A stretch of DNA of 64,000 nt from NCBI RefSeq assembly GCF_023100805.1, contig NZ_CP095855.1, forward strand, positions 3,079,001-3,143,000. Reading direction: 5' to 3'. The DNA comes from Chitinophaga filiformis. GTDB taxonomy: Bacteria; Bacteroidota; Bacteroidia; Chitinophagales; Chitinophagaceae. Shown piece by piece: positions 63,855-64,000 of the stretch. Below the pieces are notes generated by a model, which worked only from the letters and a program-made list of their open reading frames with translations, ran no database searches and was not told where the DNA came from. The stretch's first letter is position 1. The number at the start of each line of letters is the position of its first letter. The position numbers and the translations under genes were made by a program.

Positions 63855-63933
63855 CCTCGTTATTGAATGATATTTTTTCTGTTGCAGTTGGTCTGTGATC
63901 CAAAGATGCAAAAAATATCATTCAGTAACGAGG
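63855..63933. repeat. 24-bp inverted repeat (one mismatch)
   Basis: CCTCGTTATTGAATGATATT at 63855 pairs with AATATCATTCAGTAACGAGG ending at 63933; full arms are 24 bp with a 31-nt spacer. A T run follows the right arm. Confidence 0.7.
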
Positions 63934-64000
63934 TTTTTTATAGCTTCAATTTTGGCCTATCTGGAAATATAATAGAGAGCTGAGATACGGTGATACTCCA

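Larger units (their letters stand above)
62722..64000. other. Gene-poor region with inverted and tandem repeats
   Basis: About 1.28 kb to the window edge. The short open frames here are not convincing. It contains three repeat structures listed separately: 21-bp tandem units, a 43-bp hairpin and a 24-bp inverted pair. No tRNA or rRNA was seen. Confidence 0.6.

Overview
The window looks like a chromosomal segment of a Bacteroidota bacterium, most likely a Chitinophagaceae member close to Chitinophaga. The grounds are two SusC/SusD pairs (one with an ECF sigma factor and FecR), a protein with a type IX secretion tail, Bacteroidota-type promoters (TTG, about 21 nt, TAnnTTTG), few Shine-Dalgarno sites and many LytTR/LytS systems. 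The species call is inference; no rRNA, tRNA, insertion sequence or phage gene was recognised.

Layout. 1-6750 (minus strand): a type I-B-like CRISPR-Cas operon in the order cas6-cas5-cas3-cas8-cas7-cas4-cas1. Cas1 is cut by the left edge, so cas2 and any array lie outside. 6920-10256: DUF72, bestrophin, an unknown protein and an NTF2-like protein. 10410-17497 (minus): sigma factor, FecR, SusC with an STN domain, SusD. 17761-23902: lipase, DinB, QueD-like synthase, GH29 fucosidase and a T9SS cargo. 24260-38742: a large RiPP locus (below). 38943-46049: small hypothetical proteins, an RRM protein, a GIY-YIG-like protein, amidohydrolase, AraC regulator and purK-purE. 46339-51832: GH2 enzyme, a membrane protein, VOC protein, lipoprotein and ferredoxin. 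52110-56733 (minus): a second SusC/SusD pair without STN. 57742-62721 (minus): a LytS/LytTR pair, a lipoprotein and a TPR histidine kinase. The last 1.3 kb is gene-poor and rich in inverted repeats.

The most interesting part is 24.2-38.7 kb. It holds an outer-membrane barrel, two tandemly duplicated GG-leader precursors with a KCHCT core, a radical SAM/SPASM maturase, an unknown helical protein, two further dissimilar small peptides with GG sites, a C39 peptidase-ABC exporter, a membrane-fusion protein, a full-length LanB dehydratase, a LytS/LytTR pair and a 49-residue Thr-rich lanthipeptide-like peptide. No LanC cyclase is visible. The barrel gene and the terminal peptide gene, 14 kb apart, share TCGAA direct repeats spaced exactly 21 bp, with a TAT-type -7 element 14 bp from the start of the last repeat in both. 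That spacing is the one expected for a LytTR regulator, and it argues that the locus-encoded response regulator controls both ends as one regulon. I infer a hybrid RiPP pathway with two modification chemistries, or two pathways sharing an exporter.
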